A DNA stretch of 64,000 nt from Hygrocybe punicea (lineage: Eukaryota; Basidiomycota; Agaricomycetes; Agaricales; Hygrophoraceae). The notes beneath the pieces were generated by a model, which searched no databases, was not told the DNA's origin, and saw only the letters and a list, made by a program, of their open reading frames with translations. The DNA is taken from contig OY744465.1 of NCBI GenBank assembly GCA_963556145.1, positions 3,472,001 to 3,536,000 on the forward strand. The letters run 5' to 3'. Below, piece by piece: positions 1 to 11,749 of this stretch. Numbering within the stretch: position 1 is the stretch's first letter; every line of letters begins with the position of its first letter. The translations under genes were made by a program, and so were the position numbers.

Positions 1-68
1 GTGTCCCAAATGTTGACGCTGGCAATAAAATATTAGGAATTAAAGTCAAGAAGTAAAAGGACCCTTAC

Positions 69-599
69 ATGCACCTCCATAGGGTCCTCATCTGACAGAT
101 AGCTGACATCTACATTCACATAGTTGCTGGGAAACCAACCTCTCCTTCCTTCGAGTTCGCCATCCCACCATCCACTTGAATGTCGGTTCAAGACGTGAAT
201 AACCTGTCCGGCTCGAAACGAGAGACAGGTCGCGTTCTGTTGCTGAGGTGAGAAATCATGCATGGCGAGCACATATTCCATTTTAAGCTGCATGGTCTCC
301 TCGAAAAAGGGACTTATGGGACTTGGAAAAGAATGTGAAGAAGGAATAGACAAGATCCCATCGTTCGGCAAATGGAGCGAAGATGCAGACGCATTAGTCG
401 ATGAAGTTGTAGGAGAAACGATAGAAAGGGACGAAGAGGTTGAGGCGTTTGATCCACTTCGCATTCGTTGAATGTGTACATTGGAACCAAAGAGTCGCAT
501 AGAGTGGGAGGGTACAGAAGTCGCGATTCCCTCGCCCGTGGCAATGTTGGTAAGTGATCTCCCTTCATTAGATGTATTAATCGTAAGACGAGAAGACAT
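69..599 (-). CDS. N-terminal exon of an SH3-domain protein, probably a Ras guanine-nucleotide exchange factor
   Basis: Open reading frame from an ATG at 599 running toward the left window edge. The first ~105 residues are Ser/Thr-rich and low in complexity. Residues ~108-165 form an SH3 domain: an ALYDY-like start (AMHDFSPQ), the LSFRAGQVI segment, the paired Trp of SGWWDGEL, and GRRGWFPSNYV, which supplies the Pro-binding surface. The frame continues only about 11 residues past a GTAAGG donor at 63-68, so I end the exon at 69 and infer that the gene continues outside the window. An SH3 at the N-terminus after a Ser-rich leader is typical of fungal CDC25-type Ras-GEFs, which load GTP onto Ras at the membrane. 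The catalytic domain is not visible, so another SH3 adaptor is possible. Confidence 0.7.
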
Positions 600-1899
600 C
601 CTTCATGCACGACTTCTGAATGGGGAAGATCTAAAGCGAATGAAAAAACCTGGCAACAAGAGAGACTAGAGGACGCGCCCGACTGCTGTTCAATCAAAAG
701 ACTCCGAGTTGAAAGAGGATCCGATCAAGCCACCAATAACACAACCGACAAGGGGTACCAGTAACCGGAAGACAACTTTCAAGTTCATGTCCGACAAGGA
801 ATGCGTGACAAATGCGTGACTTTAGGACAATATGGACAACTAGAGGAAAGGGCCACCTTCGGTGGCGCAACCTTGCTTTTCATACTGTCTGAGTATGATA
901 CGATATGTAATGCGAGCAGAGTATTAAATATTGTCAAGAGACTTTGCGTATAAATACAAAGTATAGACCGGGTTTGAGGACCAAGTCCGTTAAGATCTTT
1001 TCACCTCCTGCACAGGTAACAAAAGATATAGAAACGAAGTCGGATGATGTCCAACTATGTTTTATTAGATACAGTGGTTGTAACACACGATTTGCTCACT
1101 CTGTTTGGTTGGTTTTGAAGTGACAGAATGTGTATATGACCCATTTCACGGCGTTGTAGCTCGACAACAGGCATGCGTTCGTTGTCCATGACAGTTGTTG
1201 AAAGCAAAGGATTTCATGTTGCCGATCACGACCATCGTTCATTTATGAGGGAATCTGGAGCTCAGCGCTTAGATGATTCATCCGAGACCATCGATGGGAC
1301 ATTGTAACGTCATGTAATCTGTTGTGGCTCTCCTGTCTCAGTCGCTTTTAGTCGGCCTTGGAATTAGCTGCGCTTACCAAGACGGTCATGCCTTGTCCTG
1401 TTGACTTCACAGCTTTTTTTCATGTCGTACATTTTGTGGATGGGGAAGATTCGCATGTGCATGAAATCCAGTGGGCGCCGAAGGAAACTCAGCGTCTGAC
1501 ACGATTAACTAACATTGGGTGCAGTACGTTCACATTCATCAGATATACTACAAAGGTAAATGACGACGGGTGTTGGTGTCATGACCATCTAATCTATAAC
1601 ACTAGGAGTGCGTGTTCCCACAACGGAAGGGAATGAATGGGAGGGGATTTGACGTTTGGCGTGAAGTCGAGTGGGAGTTCAGTCGATCATGATTATGGGA
1701 AATTTTTCAACATTTTGGAGATGACGAAAATGAATGAAGAAGTTCGACAACGACTCGGGTTTGTGGGCTTCATGCGTGAGGACATGATAACGACATAAAA
1801 TTTTTGTTTAGTGGATGGTAGGTCAACTTAGTTTACATGGTAATTGATCTTGGCTGACGAGAAAGAAAACAGACGGAAGGGACTTGGTGGGAAGCGTGG
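600..1899. other. Intergenic region, nothing recognised
   Basis: About 1.3 kb between two minus-strand genes. It presumably holds the promoter of the SH3 gene near 600-900. Short open frames are present, but none has a recognisable motif, intron signals or credible length. I see no tRNA, repeat or transposon end here. Confidence 0.4.
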
Positions 1900-2366
1900 T
1901 TAAATTTTAGTTTTCTTTTTCCCCTTTGGGTCGTCGACGACGTCAAAAGGATCCTTCTTCAAAAGGTGTTTTTTGGTGATCACGTGGGGGCTGCGGGTGG
2001 GCGGGATGACCACACGAAGAGTGGTGATGTCTGCTACGAAAACATCACGGCTGGGACAGCCTCTTTCCCTCACCAAAAATTTTTGCATTGTGAATCGAGC
2101 AACGATGATGGCGCCTCTTAACGTTTCAACATACTCCCGCAGTCCGATGAGGTTGTCTTCAGTGTTAAAAGCTGCGAGTGGCTTTACGGTGTAGAGGCCC
2201 TCCATGTCTTCCAGCGCGGTCCGTGCTTCCTCACTATCAACAGGCCAGTCTCCCAGTTTGATTTCATCAGCGAGGTTATCTGGATAGAGGGGAAGAGTGG
2301 GGATTGAAGGACATTCGGTTAACGCTTACTTTGGTTTTCCGGGTCAACGTCTTCGTCAGCAGCCAT
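1900..2366 (-). CDS. Small two-exon gene, unknown function (about 138 residues)
   Basis: I place the start at ATG 2364-2366. Exon 1 (2330-2366) encodes MAADEDVDPENQ. A 50-base intron (2280-2329) has a GTAAGC donor and a CCAG acceptor; exon 2 (1900-2279) then reads in frame to a stop at 1900. The two exons total 417 bases, divisible by three. The product is acidic at the N-terminus, has a central stretch with RGAIIVARFTMQKFLVR, and ends in a very basic tail (KGKKKTKI). No known domain recognised. The clean splice signals and intact frame make it look like a functioning host gene, unlike most of the window. A longer alternative frame starting at 2458 reads through the intron and is less likely. 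Confidence 0.6.
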
Positions 2367-2441
2367 GGAACCTCTCTACGAGTTGATGAAATAAAATCAA
2401 TGAGCTTTTGTTGCTGTGCATTGTCAGCTCTGAAAGTTTTC

Positions 2442-2843
2442 ATTATTGTTGTTGTCACATGACTTGGTGGTTGCCGCTTTTGAACATGTTATTGAGAGGG
2501 TACTTCAAAGAGCTGTAGCTCACTCAATTGTGAATGGTTTGCTCTGAAATTTTAAATGTGAGGTATTTAGTAGTATAGCTAGGTGCAGCTGACAGGTGGA
2601 GTCATAATTTAAAGTATATAAAAAATCAAAATTTCCAGAGTTAGCAGTGAATAAAGTTGACTTTTTATATACTTTAAATTATAGCCCCACCTGTCAGCTG
2701 CACCTAGCTATACTACTAAATACTTCACATTTAAATTTTCTGAGCAAACCATTCACAATTGAGTGAGCTACAGCCCTTTGAAGTACCCTCTCAATAATAT
2801 ATTCAAAAGTGGCAACCGCCAAGTCACATGACAACAACAATAA
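2442..2843. repeat. Inverted repeat (about 180-bp arms, about 35-bp loop)
   Basis: Arms at about 2442-2625 and 2661-2843 are imperfect reverse complements (for example CACCTGTCAGCTGCACC against GGTGCAGCTGACAGGTGG). The right arm overlaps the 3' end of the open frame that holds the Helitron fragment, so the palindrome may be a foldback insertion or an inverted duplication of its tail. No target duplication could be defined. Confidence 0.75.
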
Positions 2844-2849
2844 GTATGA

Positions 2850-3520
2850 TTGGTCCACAATCATCACATCATTTTCATTTTGATCAGTATCCATTTTGTG
2901 TGAAGTCATCTTTGAGTTTGCAGAAATATGTTGATTGCGGTCATCTGGTATCTCTTGTCTCTGTTCTTGAACAAGTTGTTTCCATTGAGTACCAGGTTGA
3001 TTCATTTCAACTTCAAGTGGAGCATAATTTACAGTAATAGAACCATCTGGACATGGATCAAGCCAACCAATATTTCTGACAATGTTTTCAGTGGCATCCA
3101 TTTGAGCTTTGATCAGTCTACCATGTTGACCAAGCTCAGAATATTTGTTAGTGCCATAATCTGCAGAATTTTTGTCCTGCTCATAATTGTCATCTCCAAA
3201 GTCACCACCATTTTGAATGTTGTCATCATCCAAGTGTGAAATCATGTCTGAAGTCATAAATTGAGGACAAGTACCATCTAACACTGTGTCTTGTCTAAGC
3301 TGAGCAGAATAGTCATCTCTAGCATCAAGGCATTCATATCTCAGATTAAAGTGGTCCATAATTTCTAATTGCCTGTCATTGAATTCATGATCAGTGAATG
3401 CTTCATCCCATGATTCCAGTTCACTTTTCAGGTCATGACCAGATCTCCATGGTTTGAACAGAGTGAGCATGGTGGTACAATCATCAGCAAAACAGCCGTC
3501 AACGATACAGGTCTGCCACG
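2850..3520 (-). pseudogene. Helitron Rep/helicase fragment (linker region)
   Basis: The minus-strand frame contains MLTLFKPWRSGHDLK followed by ESWDEAF. This is the signature that follows the Rep domain and precedes the Pif1 helicase domain in fungal Helitron polyproteins. The reading frame extends upstream past the annotated Met (CTTMLTLF). The rest is Asp/Asn-rich and poorly conserved. No Walker A or B helicase motif follows, and the frame runs into the inverted repeat at 2661-2843, so this is a truncated relic. It lies in the same orientation as, and C-terminal in order to, the Rep piece at 10190-11720, so both may derive from one element broken up by about 6.7 kb of repeats. Confidence 0.7.
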
Positions 3521-4400
3521 TGCTGTGCAGACGTCTATAGAGTCATAGCGTCATAGACTACTTCTTTGTATGTCTAAATATATATAGTGCCACGCATCAT
3601 CTATGCAAGTCTATGCAGTCGGCTGTCTCACCTGTATAGACCTGTATAGACCTGTCAACTATCTGTATAGTACTACATAACCACATCCAGAATGCAGCCA
3701 GAGCACTCATTTTATATTTTATATTATTCTTTCATTGTCATATAAAAGAAAAGAAAAATAATTGGATTGATCTACTAGGCTAAACAACCTACAAACGAAG
3801 ATTCACTCCTGCCCACCTATGCTAGCACAGTCATCAGTCCCACTGAAAAACACCCATCACCTGTATTGTGGTCGCACACGTCGAAGCGGCCTCAGCCTGG
3901 TGAAGCCTGGACTAACGGTGGATCTGCTTGGAGAAATGTAATGGGAGCTGCCCAGCGGCTTCTCTTCATCTGACTGCTGTTTGAGCAGTCGGTCAGTCAG
4001 GTCCGTGACTATGGGGGAGCGCCGTTGTCTTGGAAATATCTCTTGGTCATGAAACTCCTCATGAAACTCCAATGCAGCGACCCCATTATCCAGTCCTGCA
4101 GACCCTGCACGTAGCCATCAACCATGTGGTCGATCTCGGGTCCCCAAGAGGGCAAAAATTGATGAATTGGTTGATCGTCTGCCGGCACATCTCGCCAACA
4201 AAGTTGATTGCGCTCTGCAGGTTGTGGCCGTGGTAATTCATGAGGATGATGATCATGTTATGCGTATTGCCTCACGATTGCTCAACGTTGTATGAGAATA
4301 TATCCTGTAAAATAAAAAAAACATCAGATTGTTCAAATGTCGACATTGGATGTAGTTGAAATTGGTGGACATACATTAGACCATGTAACCAAGTCATTCG
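3521..4400. other. Intergenic, AT-rich with short repeats
   Basis: 3520-3680 holds several short degenerate repeats around GTATAGACCTGTATAGAC and CATAGACT. 3700-3780 is AT-rich. 3850-4300 has short open frames on both strands with no motif that I recognise. Confidence 0.4.
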
Positions 4401-4419
4401 TCCCCTGGTTAAGTGCTTT

Positions 4420-5070
4420 GAGTGGGAGAGGTTTGGAGGAGGCCCTTGGGATTGCTTGAGGGTGGCGGGGCTAGGGAAGCGCATGGAGATGGGGTAGCAG
4501 AACCAAAGTATCAAAAAAAAAGAAATTACCACTTTTGGCAGAACGTTCAAGATTGGGCTCGAATGTTCCGCCAAGCCAGGCAGGAGGGGCTCGGAAAGGG
4601 GCCATGGGGTGTTTTGGGAATGCAGCTGGGCCAGAGAGGTGGGTTAGAGGGACCAAAGCAAGAAAAAAGATTACCTTTTTGGTGCAATGTTTGAGTTTAA
4701 GTTCAAACGTTGCACCATGGCAGGGCAGGAGGGGGCTGTGGGGTCGTTTTGGGATGTGGTTGGGCCAGGGGAGTGGAGGGAGGGGGTTAGATAGATAAAA
4801 TTAACAAAAAGCAAGAAAAAAATACCTGTTTTGGGCGAACGTTTGAATTTAGGCTCGAACAAGGATGGGAGAAGCTTGGAGGAGGGCCATAGGGTCATTT
4901 GGGGATGTGGTTGGGCTGGGGCAGTGAAGGCAGGTGTGGTAGAGGCCTCAAATTAACAAAAGAAAAAGAAAATACCTATTTTGGCAGAACGTTCGAGTTT
5001 GGACTTGAACGTTCTGCACCTGGACATGGAAGGGGCTCGGAGGAGGACCGTGGGGTCTTTTGTGAACGTG
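4420..5070. repeat. Tandem repeat, about 4 units of 140-155 bp, each with a palindromic core
   Basis: The unit contains GGCAGAACGTTC, a short spacer, then GAACGTTCTGCACC (an inverted pair), followed by a G-rich stretch (GGGGTCGTTTTGGGATGTGG type) and an A-rich stretch ending AAATACC. Cores sit near 4540-4575, 4681-4715, 4836-4860 and 4983-5020. Units are diverged. The open frames across it are by-products of the repeat. Confidence 0.75.
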
Positions 5071-5596
5071 GTTGAGCTGGGGTAGCGCAGATTCACCCTC
5101 CTTTGTTGGTATCTTCGTCGGGGTGAGTTCTTGTAAAAAGACCTCAATATAGCAAATGATAAATAACAACATACCTTGGCCAGAACCCTGGCCCTATTGT
5201 TTACTCTTGCTCGTCATCATTGCTGTTGCCATGTGTCTGGCCTGCTCGCGCTGCTGGCTGGCTAGGGAGTGATAGAGGAATGAACCATACCAAACAGGGA
5301 CAAATGTTGGACTTCGAAGAATTTCACGAAGTGGACAAGATTTACTAAGTTACAGTAACATTTTGAGGCTATATATGCAGTATGAAGTATCTAGGACTGG
5401 GCAAGACAGTACCTGACAGTGTCCTGTGCTATATAGCGTGACTGGCATTCTATCCAGATCTATACGACACTATACAAATTGGGGTTGTCTATAAGTGTCT
5501 ATGGACTACTATGGGTTTTATCTAAAATTAATTCTAGGAGTGCTAGGTAAGGTATACATTGTGTTCCAGACAAGTGCCTGGTAGTTGGTGGTGCAA

Positions 5597-7656
5597 GTGC
5601 CCGTGCCTGTGCCCACTGCCCTCCTCATCGTCCTCGCCTTCGTTGGCCGTGCCCGTTGTCGTCTTCCCGTTGTTGTAGTTCCCGTGCCCGCTGTGTCGTC
5701 GTCTTCCCCATTCTCACCGTCGTCACGTTCACCCTCGTTCTTGTCTTCATTTACGCCGTTGCCATCATTCCCGTCATCCTCCTTGCTGTCGTGGTCCACC
5801 TGGGTTGTCCCCGTTCACGGCTGCGTCCTCCATCTCCTTGTCGCCCGCACTGTGTCTGCTTGTTGTTGCTGTTGTGTTCACGTTCGTTTGGCATGAGGGT
5901 GCGGCAAAAAACCTACAAATGTTTAAGTAGTCAGTAGAATGAAGAAAACAGATAAAGAACACTTACCTGGGTGCTCTGGCATCCACACCCGTTGTCGCGT
6001 CATGATTGAAAACCACAAGTCTTGTTGAACTCGTGTGTGAGAATTTCAACCGGGATTTGCCGATGTCCCAAATGGGGTCGAGTTGCCATATAGGGAAGAG
6101 TGGCTGGATTTTCTTATTATTATTACATGTACTACAACACCTTAATGGCCAGGGCAAGACCCTGAAGAGATGTAGGTATAATATACCTACCCCGAGGGGA
6201 GTTTGTGTATTTTATTTTATTTTATATGTGGAGATATTCACCATGCATTTGATGCCTCTGCCAAAATTGGACCCTTGAACAGGTAACTTTGCGAGTACAC
6301 GTCTGAAAAATCTAAAATTAATTCTAGGAGTGCTAGGTAAGGTATACATTGTGTTCCAGACAAGTGCCTGGTAGTTGGTGGTGCAGGGAATGTGTTGGGG
6401 CCAAAATGGAGTTGGATCTTTGCATTGTGGCTAGACAATCAAAAGTCCGTATAAACAGACATAATCATTAATAGATTGTGAGTGACAAGTTCATCATATT
6501 TTGGCTCCAACACATTCCCTGCANNNNNNNNNNNNNNNNNNNNNNNNNNNNNNNNNNNNNNNNNNNNNNNNNNNNNNNNNNNNNNNNNNNNNNNNNNNNN
6601 NNNNNNNNNNNNNNNNNNNNNNNCTTGAACAGGTAACTTTGCGAGTACACGTCTGAAAAATCTAAAATTAATTCTAGGAGTGCTAGGTAAGGTATACATT
6701 GTGTTCCAGACAAGTGCCTGGTAGTTGGTGGTGCAGGGAATGTGTTGGGGCCAAAATGGAGTTGGATCTTTGCATTGTGGCTAGACAATCAAAAGTCCGT
6801 ATAAACAGACATAATCATTAATAGATTGTGAGTGACAAGTTCATCATATTTTGGCTCCAACACATTCCCTGCACCACCAACTACCAGGCACTTGTCTGGA
6901 ACACAATGTATACCTTACCTAGCACTCCTAGAATTAATTTTAGATTTTTCAGACGTGTACTCGCAAAGTTACCTGTTCAAGGGTCCAATTTTGGCAGAGG
7001 CATCAAATGCATGGTGAATATCTCCACATATAAAATAAAATAAAATACACAAACTCCCCTCGGGGTAGGTATATTATACCTACATCTCTTCAGGGTCTTG
7101 CCCTGGCCATTGAGGTGTTGTAGTACATGTAATAATAATAAGAAAATCCAGCCACTCTTCCCTATATGGCAACTCGACCCCATTTGGGACATCGGCAAAT
7201 CCCGGTTGAAATTCTCACACACGAGTTCAACAAGACTTGTGGTTTTCAATCATGACGCGACAACGGGTGTGGATGCCAGAGCACCCAGGTAAGTGTTCTT
7301 TATCTGTTTTCTTCATTCTACTGACTACTTAAACATTTGTAGGTTTTTTGCCGCACCCTCACGCCAAACGAACGTGAACACAACAGCAACAACAAGCAGA
7401 CACGGTGTGGGCGACAAGGAGATGGAGGACGCAGCCGTGAACAGGGACAACCCAGGTGGACCACGACAGCAAGGAGGATGACGGGAATGATGGCAACGGC
7501 GTAAATGAAGACAAGAACGAGGGTGAACGCGACGACGGCGAGAACGGGGAAGACGACGACACAGCGGGCACGGGAACTACAACAACGGGAAGACGACAAC
7601 GGGCAGGGCCAACGAAGGCAAGGATGACGAGGAGGGCAGTGGGCACGGGCACGGGG
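5597..7656. repeat. Large palindrome (about 810-bp arms) around an assembly gap
   Basis: The left arm at about 5597-6409 is the reverse complement of about 6848-7656; for example GGTTGTCCCCGTTCACGGCTG near 5800 mirrors 7430-7450 almost exactly. A short unit (TGCCTGGTAGTTGGTGGTGCA) occurs at 5575, 6365 and 6715 on the plus strand and inverted near 6875. The arms carry no recognisable gene. The structure resembles a foldback element or a long inverted duplication. Outer ends merge into low-complexity sequence, so no target duplication can be read. Confidence 0.75.
6524..6623. other. Assembly gap (100 N)
   Basis: A run of exactly 100 N. The 250 bases before it (6274-6523) and the 250 bases after it (6624-6873) read as identical, so the two contig ends appear to overlap rather than to be separated by unknown sequence. 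Confidence 0.95.
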
Positions 7657-7659
7657 ATG

Positions 7660-7959
7660 GGAACAATGGATGACGGAAACGAGGACGACCGGGATGGGGG
7701 AATGGGACGACGAGGACACGGAGCCAAGGACGACAGCAACAGGAATGACGAGGACGGAAACGGCAAGGATGGGACGGCAAACGGGATGGCAAGGACAACA
7801 TGAACAGGAACAGGGCCACGTGGGAACAAGGACAATGAGGACTATGACGAGGCACAACGATGGCAACGAAAACGACAACGACGGGGACAGGGATGGGGAT
7901 GGCAACGAAAATGACAACGACGGGGACGGGGATGGGGATGAGGATGGGGACGAGGACGG

Positions 7960-8004
<45 letters not shown>

Positions 8005-8170
8005 TGACGGGGACCAGGACGAGGACGAGGACCGGGACCGGGACAATGACAAGGACGAAGAGGATGATGAGGGCGGGGACAGGGACAGGGACGACAATGA
8101 CGACAATGATGACAGGGATGAGGGCGAGGACGTGGAGGGCCGTGGACACCAGGGGAACACCGGTAGATAA
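7660..8170. repeat. Low-complexity GACAAC / GACGGGGAC region
   Basis: Purine-rich repeats with a perfect run of GACAAC hexamers at about 7960-8005. All six frames stay open for long distances here only because of composition (Asp/Asn-rich on one strand, Val/Ser-rich on the other). No gene is supported. A C/T-rich tract follows to about 8415. Confidence 0.8.
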
Positions 8171-8514
8171 TTTTGTTGGTCCTCCCTTTCCCTCCTTTCC
8201 CCTTCCCCTCCTCCCTCCTCCCTTCCTTCTCCCCCTGACTGGCTCCTACCCCTTCTCCCCCTTCCTGCCTCTTCTCCCCCTTCCTGCCTCTTCTCCCCCT
8301 GCCTACCATCCACCATCCACCATCCCCACCTCCCATCCACCACCTGCCCCTTCTCCCCCTGCCATTCCCCCCTCTCCTGTCCTCTCCTCCACCTCCACCT
8401 CCCTGCCTCTCCCCTGATGATGTAGAATACCATGTATTTAGTTAAAATAATTTTTTAATTTGCTATATCTATTTTAAGTAGTTGCTAAATTCAAATTATG
8501 TAACATGTAGATAG

Positions 8515-8925
8515 TGAATGATTGTGGGATGTCCCCGTCAGCTTGTGGGACATCCTACAGTCTTGGTGGGACATCCCTGTCAGCTTTTGGGATGTCCCAA
8601 AGGTTGTGGGACATCCCAATCTACAGGCTGGTGGGACTGCCTGCTTGCTCAGCATCTGCCAAGTCATACAATAATAATCATACTACTGCAGACAAATCTG
8701 TGGGACATCCCACAGCCTCAGTGGGATGTCCCACAAGCTGACAGGGATGTCCCACAAGCCAGCAGGGATGTCCCACAGCCTCGGTGGGATGTCCCAGACA
8801 AGGCTGTGGGATATCCCACAAGCTGACAGGGATGTCCCGGATGGATGTCCCACAAGCCAGCAGGGACATCCCACAGACAAGGCTGTGGGATCTCCCAACC
8901 AAGCCTCTGTGGGATGTCTCCTTAC
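8515..8925. repeat. Array of GGGAYRTCCC palindromes
   Basis: At least twelve copies of the 10-base palindrome GGGATGTCCC / GGGACATCCC lie at spacings of about 20 bases, linked by variants of ACAAGCTGACA, ACAAGCCAGCA and ACAGCCTCAGT. The linkers differ, so this is a family of short units rather than a clean satellite. A second looser set lies at 9480-10030. Confidence 0.85.
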
Positions 8926-8929
8926 TTTA

Positions 8930-10190
8930 AGCCCAAGTCCACTTTCCTCAAGAAGCACTCTAATCTTAACATAGATCAACAATTAGATCTCTCCTCTGCA
9001 TCTGCATCCCAGTCAGCCATTGTATGCACAGCCAATGATGTAATAACAACTGATATCATGATCAAATTTTCTTCATAATACACTTGTTTAATTTTCAGCT
9101 CAGCCTCTCCTCTCACTCCTCTTTGTCTATTATACATGCTCTGCTCACTCACTGCTCTACAAGCTTCAGCCTGCCACATGCACAAGGGATTGGTTTACTA
9201 GCAGCACACCCTCAATCCTCCCCCTCTTGCCAGCCTCATCATCCAACAACTCCAGCTTTTTCCTCTCCCACTCCTTCTGTCTTTATAAGTGGAAACAACT
9301 GCTTTATCTTCACCCTGCCACTGACCCAAAGGACAATCAGCTCTGTGACTCTCAAAAGAATAAGCATGTACAATCTTATACTATGCTATAGCACCCATGG
9401 TACCCATAGTGGCCATGACAAGGCCTTGAAATTTACAACTAGATGCTATCATCATTCAAAGTTTTCTATTACATACCTAGGGAAGGGGTGTCCCAAATGC
9501 CCCCAGACACCCCCTCTGCTGATATCTGATAGCAGCAGATGCTGTTTAGATAGTAGCCAAACATTGCTAAGAGATGTCCCATATGGCCCCCAGACACCTC
9601 ATTTGTCAGGGATGTCCCATGGGACATGGGAGAAGACCACCACTAAATGTTGCCCCATGGGCTGTCCAGGCATATCAGACCAGGGACAATGGGATATCCC
9701 AACCTGTCAGACCAGGGATGATCGCTTTGGCCCAGGGAGAACCAGTGGATTTCTCAACATGTAGTTACTCCAGTAGGAACGCCGAGATGTAACTACATGT
9801 TGAGAAATTTGGGCAGCCTGAAGTGGTCAACCAGAGTCTACAAGTCACATGCATGTAGCTATACAGCTATCATATGTTGTATATGATGGCTACTAACATT
9901 CCATTGACTAATAACCACACTATCATTGTGGCCACAGCAAAAAATAAATTTCAAAAAAATATCCAAAAATTAGTTTGGGACATCCCAAATGACCCCTGGC
10001 ACCAGGGACGTCCCATGTCCCTGAGACATCCCATTGTCCCAATGCTTTGGACCAGGGGCAGCCCAGGGACAGCCCATGGACATGAATATTAGCCCTGGGC
10101 CAGACCTGTCATTTCTCAACATGTAGAAGTAACATACGACCCATTCAGTTACATCTACAAGTTTAGGAAATCGGGTGGCCTGAAGTGCTG
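8930..10190. repeat. Intergenic repeats, including a second set of GGGAYRTCCC motifs and a hairpin
   Basis: 8930-9480 is C/T-rich and shows no gene. 9480-10030 contains more GGGATATCCC / GGGACATCCC / GGGACGTCCC sites together with GCCCCCAGACACC. At 9750-9812 there is a hairpin with arms TTTCTCAACATGTAGTTAC and its complement; a related sequence recurs at 10112-10135 and 10150-10165. Confidence 0.55.
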
Positions 10191-11720
10191 AATTCCTGAG
10201 GTGACAGACATCCTTTGAGCTATAGTAGCATGTGCATGTGAAGTGTGAGATGTCCCTGTTGCTCCACTGTGCCATAGTATGCCTTGGTGTCACCATAAAA
10301 GCCAGAATGGTTTGATCCAACACCAAGAACATGTTTGATAAATAGTTCTACCATAAAGTGAAAGAATCTAGCACCAGCCACTGGATTTTCTGCAATAAGT
10401 CTGTACCGCTCATCATATTCTCTAAGCTTTGGTGTAAAGGTTTCTTTGGTATCAGCAAAATATAAAGACAATGGATGCATGTTATCTGCTGGTGAAAATG
10501 TGATAAACCGTGAAGGTGCACCCACAAAGGACATTAGTGACCAGACTTCATTTCTCATGTATTTCTTCCTTGTGAGTGATCCTTTTACATGACTTCCTAC
10601 ATGATCAGTATCTTTTATTAATTGAAAACAAAGTTTCTCTTCATCTGTGTCTGGAGTAACATGTTCACCATCTTCCATTTTTCTAGCAATGTTATTCAAC
10701 ATGCCAAGATCAACATCCATTAATATTTGTGAAATGTGTTCAAATTTTGCCTTTTCAGCTAATAAGTAGCCAGCTGTTGTAGACTCTTTTATTTGCTCAT
10801 GATTGAATGCAATCAAAGGAAACTGTGGATCTTTCTGAAACCTCTTGTCATAGTACATTAACAAGTGTCTCTTGTGTTTGATTTCTGAAAATTTGCCTTG
10901 GATCAGAGAGTTTCCAATTCCACCAAGTCCATAGAGAAACAACTATGGCATCATTTGAGGGAACAAATGAGGATTATTGTAGATGGATTGTGGATCACTC
11001 TCATGTCCAATTGCCAGGATTTTTTTATTATCCATCAAATGTTTTAAGGCAATGGCTTTTATGGCTTTGAGACTTTTGGTAGAGTACTCTTCACCTGTCA
11101 GACCATGAACTACAAATGGACATATGCCAGTCTCAGTACCTTCTTCCTCTTCCATGTCATTCACAGCAGTAGCTTCTGGGTTTTTGTTGACAAAGGATTG
11201 TCTGTACTCTACCACAACTGGTATGTCATTCTCAGGATATTGCTTCAAGTTTTCATCTGAAATCTCCAAGTAAAAATAGTCACAATGATTCAGTTTTAAC
11301 CGGTTCAAAACAGTGGCAACTTTGTTTCTCCTAACCAGCAGTGGTGTACGCTCAAAATCAGATTTTGTAGGCTTATATGGTCCAGTATAAATAAATGCTA
11401 GCACTTCATCCAACTCATCAACAGGTGGGGGTAAAATGTCATATATCTTGGGAGTTGGATTGGCAAATGTAATGGCATTTGCTCTCATTGTGTGCATTCC
11501 TGAAGAAACTAAAACTATGCATCTATTGTGTCTCACTCTGGCAATTAACAGTTGTTCTGCATAAGACAAATTACTCAATTCATTAGGAATTTGTCCAAGC
11601 CATAAACCATTTGCCAGAGACATAGCTGGGCGTTTTCCCTTGACCAAAGACTTGTAACACTTCTTGCAAATGCCAGAAAGATCTTCAATTATTATAGGGC
11701 TCTCTGAAGATTCAATTGGA
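10190..11720 (-). pseudogene. Helitron Rep (HUH endonuclease) N-terminal region, broken
   Basis: On the minus strand, from about 11720, the Helitron-associated DUF6570-like region starts with a Cys pair (CKKCYKSL), then LANGLWLGQIP and the RVRHNRC segment. The Rep domain follows, with GSNHSGFYGDTKAYYG and the HUH motif in LTLHMHMLL. Two conserved Trp codons are TAG stops: one at 10940-10942, in the LFLYGLGG context, and one at about 10228, just after the HUH motif. Homology stops near 10190, where repeats begin. HUH Rep proteins nick DNA for rolling-circle transposition. With two nonsense changes and no helicase attached, this copy cannot be active. The 5' boundary near 11700-11800 abuts a plus-strand gene fragment of a different family. 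Confidence 0.85.
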
Positions 11721-11749
11721 TCAGTTATTAAATACATTAGAGATGAACT

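Noticed and set aside
1358..1636. A 92-codon plus-strand gene
   Set aside because: No motif, no splice signals, and typical of chance open frames in this stretch.
7318..8433. Very long open frames on both strands (up to 371 codons)
   Set aside because: They arise from GAC/AAC and C/T-rich low-complexity DNA; all frames are open together, and the products are only Asp/Asn, Arg/Thr or Ser/Pro/Val repeats.
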